A DNA stretch of 64,000 nt. Origin: Diphasiastrum complanatum. Lineage: Eukaryota; Streptophyta; Lycopodiopsida; Lycopodiales; Lycopodiaceae. The stretch spans positions 58,789,600 through 58,853,599 of the forward strand of contig CM055096.1 in assembly GCA_029204225.1 (NCBI GenBank), read 5' to 3'. Shown here one piece after another: positions 57,529 through 64,000 of this stretch (within the stretch, counting starts at the first letter, position 1; every line of letters begins with the position of its first letter). Position numbers and translations under genes: made by a program. The notes under the pieces are model-generated. The model saw only the letters and a program-made list of their open reading frames with translations. It did no database searches and was not told the origin of the DNA.

Positions 57529-58610
57529 GTGGCCACGTTTATTTCTGGAGCTCTCGATATACTGACTCCTCTCCTTATGGAGAGAGCAGGCCTTAAGGCA
57601 ACTTCATACCAGAGTATCCTAAATGTGGATACTAACCTATTCTGGCAGTGCGACTCATCCACTGAATTTTATCTTAATGTGCCTAACAAAATCACTTCGA
57701 TGTGGTCCATTGACATTGCAAAATGCTATGAAAATATTCCTCTTAATGGTCCTGATGGGCTAAAAATAATAATACGAAAAATGATAAGGTATGCATTCAA
57801 GTCTTGTAAAAACAAAAACTTGCCTATCAGTGGAAATTGAGCCTTAAGCAATTTGACTGGAAATGGGTTACCAATCAGACTGATAATTGGACTGTGATTG
57901 ACATAGAACCTCTTTGCCAATATAATGATATACTGATTGACAATTGCATAGTAAGAATAGGAAATAGGACTTGGAAACAAGTCTGTGGTATTCCTATGGA
58001 TTTTGCTTGTTCCCCTACATGGTGTAACTGGTATCTGTCATTCTTTGAAATACATTTTATGAAAGGACTTGCTAGACTTGGAAAGGTGGAATACCTACGT
58101 GCCTTCAAGCACACTTTCCATTATATTGATGATATCTGTTTCATAAACAACACAGATGCTCTTGTATTTCTAGACAAGGAGCAACCTCGTGTCGATGATA
58201 ATGCCTTATGGATCTATCCCTTGGAGTACCTCACTATAGAAAATGAAAATGCTTCGGATAACACGATTAATTTTTTGAATATTACCACTACCTTTGATTC
58301 TTTATCAGGAAACTTTCATATGAAAAAGTTTGACAAGAGACGGGAACTTCCGTTTTCATTTTTTTAGTATATACACTTAATTGCCAATAGGCCGATTATG
58401 AACTCGTATAAAGTTATTGTCGCTCAAGTTATTGCCGCCATGAACTGTTGTAGCGAACAAGATACCCTTATGGATGAGGTCAAAAACATTGTTCTTGCTT
58501 TTCAAAATAATGGCTTCATGAGAGGAAGATTGTATGAGATTTTAAACAACCTGTTCCTACACGATTTGTGCCCTGGGCTCAAGTTTACTTTACCAAAAAA
58601 TGCTAAATTT
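57529..58610 (+). pseudogene. Penelope-like (PLE) reverse transcriptase, degenerate
   Basis: PLE reverse transcriptases are relatives of telomerase that prime on exposed 3' ends. Frame 57529-57840 holds motif A, SIDIAKCYENIPLNGPDGL. A one-base shift near 57834 leads to frame 57837-58367 with the motif B-type segment GIPMDFACSPTWCNWYLSFF (57987), catalytic YIDD (58122-58133), and the downstream blocks FLDKEQPR, LWIYPLEYL and KFDKRRELPF. After a TAG near 58367 the thumb-like region resumes: HLIANRPIMNSYKVIVAQVI. GIPMG is mutated to GIPMD. No GIY-YIG endonuclease is seen on either side, and the right side is cut by a (CT)n array. The motif spacing and wording are unlike copia, gypsy or LINE enzymes in this window. 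Confidence 0.75.
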
Positions 58611-58692
58611 CTTTGGTGGGCAGTTAGCACTCCATCTCAGGGGTGCTAACTGCCTCCTGAGAGACTTTGCTAGCTGTGGGTATGGTTGGTGG

Positions 58693-58802
<110 letters not shown>

Positions 58803-59112
58803 GGGCTCTGTTACGTATAGATATCAATCTATTCGCTTCGCAAACCTCTATAGAATGCAAATGTCGCGTACTAACCTTATTTACTAGGGAAAAAAATGCC
58901 TTACTATGATAGAAGACCCCACTTATCAGAAAAAAGTTTTTTTTTTTAAATGGTGGGAAAGTTGTTAGTCTTTCCAATGGCCAAGATCTGTGCACGTTTT
59001 GAACAGTCAATCTAATGGTGAGCAGCAATTTGCACTTAGTACACCTAAGTGTCCTCTTGTTCTATAAAGAGGGAAATCACAAAACCCTATTCACTTTCCC
59101 TCATACTTTCTT

Positions 59113-59113
<1 letters not shown>

Positions 59114-59175
<62 letters not shown>
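59114..59175 (+). repeat. (CT)n microsatellite, 62 bp
   Basis: About 31 CT units. Confidence 0.98.
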
Positions 59176-59178
<3 letters not shown>

Positions 59179-59179
59179 G

Positions 59180-61560
59180 GTGCTTTACTTTACGGTGATT
59201 GCAATTGAAGTGGAAAACTCGTGAATGCTACTGGAAGAGCAATCATGTGAACGATACTGCAATCTACAGTGAGAATGATGTGAGAAATGCTAGCTCGCTG
59301 ATAATGAAGGTTGTGTACTGTGCTTTACGATTAGGAATGGATGCTTACAACTTGTTGTGATTACCGTTGTGTAGTAGCAAGTTTTGGCTTGCAAAACTGT
59401 GATTCGGTACTCTTGCAATCAATTATGAAGAATTGCCAAAAATTGGATAAAAAACTATGTAGTATAATGTAAATTTTGTACATAAGTGGATTCCACACAT
59501 GTATGGCCAAAATGCCACGTGGCAACCCACTCCTAATATAGGTTAGGTCAAGTCAAGAGAGTTGGTCATGTCTATTTGGTGGTCATCCCTACTTTATAAG
59601 ACCTACACCTAAGTTGAAGGTGAAAATTTGACCAACTAGCTACCTACCAAGCATAACTCTAGGATCTAGGCTAGAGTTTCATTTTAGGGCAAGAAGGGTA
59701 AGTTAACTTCCTTATTACATGTTGGAAATCCACCTAACTTCAAGAAGGAAGTCGAATTTGCTATGTATTCCAAGCTCCCATAGTGAGAAGATAGAAAATT
59801 TTGGAGCTCATTGGCAATCTCAAGCTAGTTCATTATGTACATTGAGTTTTTGTGATCCAAATGAAACCAAATCAATTTCTACTTGTTTCTCAGGTTGAAG
59901 GCCGTACTAAGCCTGTATTACACACGTGTGGGCTCGAATTTCAATGTTGATCAATGCTTTTTATTGTTAATGCTTGTTGTTTGTCATATTGCCAATCTAG
60001 ATCAACTTTTTTGTGTCTAGTTTTTTGATAGATTGTTAAGCAAGCATCCAATCACTCTTGTGGATCTTTTGTAGATCCATTTATGGTCCTAAAGTACAGT
60101 ACTTTCACATCAATCACTGCCTCAAGGATCAGTAGTGGGCACCTTTACAGGTATTTTTTTCTACCTTTGATTGAGTTATGGTTGGCGCTAGATAGCGATC
60201 CAGATGTAGGCAAAAAATATCACTGATCATGTTTGATGAGTAATCGTTGGCCAGTGCTCTCTCTATAGAGGAGTTGGCCACTGGTCAACGCTTCTTTTTT
60301 AGTAGAAATTCAAGTATGCTATTGTGATGAAGCATAGCCTTGCATGCATGCATAACTCCATGCATTTTGCAGTATGTAAAGATTGCAAAAGTGCGATGGA
60401 CCGCTGTCTTTACTTATTGTTTCCATTGATACCAATGATGAATGCTTATATGTGGTTGATAAGAGCACTCCTGTTACTCCATTGGCTGTAACTTGCTATG
60501 ATTGGTTGCTTTGGATGATTGCTCTGGTAGTATGATAGAAACTATGATGATTGTTGCCTCTGATAAAGAGTAGAATGGCTTCTAAAGAGTGTAGCATGAA
60601 GAAAGCTTGGCTTGATTGTTTTTTCCTGAGAAGACGTGTGCACAGAACATGATAATCTATATGATGTGGATATTGTGGGGAAGGAAATACTCTTGAAAAA
60701 GTTGAATGATAATTTAATAATCTGCGGCAAAATGATGGATTAACTATTGTTAAAGACTATGAGGGTGGTAGAAGTACTCTACACTTAACACAATACCTTT
60801 GGTTTGAATCTACTAGCACGTAGGTGATTTGTTAAAACAGCTGACGATGGCTAATTCGCAAGGCACATTTGATTTAAGTTTAAGACCAGTAGATAATATT
60901 TAATAACAACGAAAATATATCTACTGTTAGCAAGCATCAAAATCATTCACAGAATACACACCAGGTAGAATGTCGCAACTCTATTTTAGAAATAAATTTA
61001 CAACAACAATTTCAGGCATTGTCTGTTTCCCACATCCGTGAGTAGCAGAGAGGTATTCTCTCTTATGACGAACTAGTTACTGCTAATTCTATATCTATTT
61101 GTGTGACAATGTGTGTCTACTACTGCATGACTAACACTCATCTACTCAAATCAACCTTCATTACTCTCGTTGATCCTATATATAGAGGAACAGGAGAGAT
61201 GATTAGTTTTAAGCTTCAAGATTAAAAGAACAGCTTTAAACTTAATCCTAACAGCTTTTGGATGCCTGTCGTAGTGGTCCGTGCAGCCTGTCGTTGTTCA
61301 TCCATGTGTTGGGATTGTGAAGATGCTTTGCCATTGCAACCGCCTGATAAACACAATCGTTTTTGCGGTGTCTCTATGGTCGGAAGGTCATTCGGAGAGT
61401 GAGGGCTTGGCAAGCTACCACACACAGACCACAACGAGCGCTAGTGCGGTGCTCGAGTGGTCCATCTTCTTCGGGAGGAGAGACCGCAGTGAACTGCAAT
61501 CATTGACTGGTACCGTAGTAAACCACATTCGTTGACTTTGGGGTGCGGTTCGGTTTTCTG
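59180..61560. other. No gene; motif cluster D and an inverted repeat
   Basis: Mostly non-coding. gttggccagtg and cactggtcaac (60247-60290) form an 11-bp inverted repeat with one mismatch. gtgcgatggacc (60391-60402) matches the CGATGGAC motif of clusters A-C, with weaker forms nearby (agcgatcca, 60195; ccaatgatgaatg, 60431). Confidence 0.5.
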
Positions 61561-61564
61561 CCTT

Positions 61565-63846
61565 TCGAGAAAAATGCGAAGAATGCGAAGGTCAACAAAA
61601 AGCACTAAGTCATTTCAGACGAAGTGTTGCATATTCCAAAAAATGCGAAAAACCTAAAGGTCCTTTGAAATATGCTCCAAGTCATATTTTGGCCATGCGT
61701 CAATTTTTGTGGGAAATGGAAAAGTGCGAACTATGCAAAAAACAATAGGAATGTTGTCTTTTCGTCCACAATATGGATTGTCAGATTGTCGACTACTGGA
61801 TACACGAACAATATGCGTATAGAGGTATGCTTGACTACAGGAGAAAACGTTTTGGTGTAGTCAATACCATACTTCTGCAAAAAACCTTTTGCAACTAGTC
61901 TGGCTTTGTATCTGGATACATTGTTGTCTGGTCCATATTTGTATTTGTAGATCCACTTACATTTGACAATCTTCATGTTTGTTGGCACCGGCTCAAGAGT
62001 CCAGACTTTGTTCTTCTTCATGGATTCCATCTCATCTTCCATGTTCTTTATCCATTTGTCCTTTTCTGGACATTCGTCAACTTCTTGATAGGTTTGTGGT
62101 TCACTTTTGAATCCACAAAACTTTTCTTGACTAGAAGCTGAACTATCGGGTATATACCTGACAGACTATCTTCTCTCCATTACAGATCTCTTGGAGATGG
62201 TGCAGGATCAACGACCACTTTGCCTTTGTCCTTCCTACTGACAACAAAACCAATGTGCATTGTAGGTGTTTTGGGTACAGGCTGCATGTCTTGCTGCTCG
62301 TCGTCTGAATTGTCAGTCATTTCATTCACAGTTTGAATATCTTGATCTGGATGTTCAGGGTCTACTCCCTCTGTCGATGTGGGCAGGTCATAATACTGCT
62401 TGTTGAGAATCTCGTAGCCGATTGGATCACCGTCAAACTTGACATCTCTGACTGTCTTTACTTCATTGCTCTCTATCATGTAGATCCTGTAGTATGATGA
62501 ATGTATATCATAGCCTACTAGGAATCCTTGCTCCACCTTCTCATCCAACTTCTTTCTCTTTTTGTCTAGAATGTGTGCATATGCTACACATCCGAAGATA
62601 TGTACATGAGCTAGATTCGGATTGTTTCCCCACCACATCTCATGTGGGTTAGTGTGAGGAACACTTGATTTGCCTATTCTGTTATGTAGGTAGGCAACTA
62701 TAGCTATTGCTTCAGCCCATAGAGCCTTCGATGCCCTTGAGTAGGCCATCATACATCTTGTTGCTTCCATGAGAGTCCTGTTCTTCCTCTCAGCAACACC
62801 ATTGTGTTGTAATGTGTAGGATGCAATCTTTTTATGAAGGATTCTGTGTCTGCTATAGAAATTAGCAAATCGGTTGGAGATATATTCTCCACCTATTTGT
62901 TTGTATCTACTTGACTTTCTTATTGGTCCACTTCTCAACCCAATTTACATACTCTGTAGATTTGTCTGATTTGTTGTGGATGAAGTAGACGACAACAAAC
63001 TTATTGAAATCATCGATAAAGGTGATGTAGTATCATGAGCCTCCTACAAAAACCACATCAATGGGTTTGTAGATATCCAGGATTCCTTTGTAAAGGGGAT
63101 ACGGGACATCTTGTCTTTGTGGCACGCATCGTAGGATGTTTGACTGGTTGCATTTTTTATGTTAAAATCTGTGGATACACCATGTTGGTTGGCTTTGTAC
63201 AATGCCAACATTCCATATGACATAGTCTCCTATACCATAGAACGTCCATGGGCTCATGGATATGGTGAGCTTGCTCTGTAGATAGGTGTACCTTCAGATG
63301 ATACATATTGCCTTTTCGTCTGCCTTGCGTGATGAGGGTACTAGTGCTGGCATCAACCATGTTGTATGCTTCAACCATGAATGTCACACGTCGTGCCTAC
63401 ATATGCTATCCTTGCAACGAATAGTAGATCTTTCTGTAATGTAGGCACGTATAGGACATCCTCTAGCCTTCTGTCCCTGTCGTTGGTGTTCAACCATAGC
63501 ACTCTTGTTCCGCTCACTTCGTGTCATGATCCACCTCCTAGAATGATGTATCTGGAAGAGTCTGTCTGTCGAAAGTCAGCTATCATGTGTCTTTTTGTCA
63601 CAAAATGTGACGTAGCACCTGAGTCAAGAATGGCCTGAGATGTAGCACAAACATCTGTACATAGGTAGGCAGATGGATTTCAATTGGCTTGTTCTTCACC
63701 CATCTGTGAGGATTCTGGCTCCTCCTTCTGCCTTCTTGTTCCTTGGATTCTTATAACAATCCATGGCAGCATGACCCTTCATGTGATAGTGTAGACCCTC
63801 GATCTTCGGATTCAGCCAACATTTGTCGTAAAATGTGGTGATGACT
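61565..63846 (-). mobile_element. Ty1/copia element D: gag knuckle, protease, integrase, partial reverse transcriptase
   Basis: Right to left on the minus strand: a zinc-knuckle remnant HMKGHAAMDCYKNP with both first cysteines changed (near 63750-63790); protease LDSGATSHFVTKRHMIADF (near 63600-63640); GAG-pre-integrase LITQGRRKGNMYHL; integrase LQHNGVAERKNRTLMEATR and FGCVAYAHILDKKRKKLDEK; then reverse transcriptase KNKVWTLEPVPTNMKIVKCK, ending at IHIVDEKTTF near 61745. There it is joined to gcgaa-rich sequence resembling that downstream of element C. YVDD and RNase H are deleted. Stops are present, so it is inactive. Confidence 0.9.
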
Positions 63847-64000
63847 GGCAGCGGACGCTTGAGCGTGGTCATGTAGGAACGGAAACGCAACAGTTAGCAG
63901 CAGAATTATTCAAGATGAATCATTCATACAAAATTGCGCAAATGAACAATACAATAGTGAGACAAAAATTGCACTTTGATTAATATCAACAGTGAGTACA
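63847..64000 (+). repeat. Dispersed repeat copy 2, cut by window end
   Basis: Homologous to 57240-57415 over its whole visible length (see phrases listed there). It interrupts or borders the gag of copia element D and continues past base 64000. Confidence 0.88.

Overview
This is nuclear DNA of a land plant, most likely a seed plant with a large, transposon-filled genome. The evidence is spliceosomal introns, Ty1/copia and Ty3/gypsy retrotransposons (one with a chromodomain), hAT, Helitron, LINE and SINE elements, very long CT/GA and TA microsatellites, and a gene for the plant organelle-type aspartyl aminopeptidase. I cannot name the species.

The left 28.5 kb is mostly one host gene on the minus strand. 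Six exons of an M18 aspartyl aminopeptidase (resembling Arabidopsis At5g04710) can be joined from 28522 down to 2306 with compatible splice phases, and the gene runs off the left edge before its last ~100-165 codons. Three of its introns are about 5.8, 7.7 and 11.1 kb and are filled with mobile DNA: LINE and gypsy chromovirus pieces in the 5.8-kb intron; a hAT transposase gene, a gypsy element, a LINE fragment and two small hAT-like elements in the 11.1-kb intron; LTR sequences and a second LINE in the 7.7-kb intron.

From 28.5 to 45 kb there is mostly repeat DNA: an 85-bp tRNA-like SINE with a perfect 15-bp target duplication, a copia remnant, two Helitron 3' ends beside (TA)n arrays, a degenerate multi-exon gene near 40-41 kb, a 172-bp (GA)n array and a tandem block rich in a short palindrome (41.9-42.6 kb). 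A probable second host gene (or its last exon) lies at 45221-46012 with a poly(A) signal; it is Ser/Asn/Gln-rich with EAR-like leucine motifs.

From 47.6 to 64 kb there are an LTR with primer-binding site, a 639-bp hAT-type non-autonomous element with a perfect 8-bp target duplication, three copia fragments (two of one family in opposite orientations), a 48-bp inverted repeat, a 30-bp-arm hairpin that looks like a small-RNA precursor or foldback element, and a degenerate Penelope-like reverse transcriptase (57.5-58.6 kb). The last is the most unusual coding sequence here. A short motif with consensus GTCCACCARCGATGGAC recurs in clusters at 30, 39.5, 56.8 and 60.4 kb and is not explained by any recognised element.
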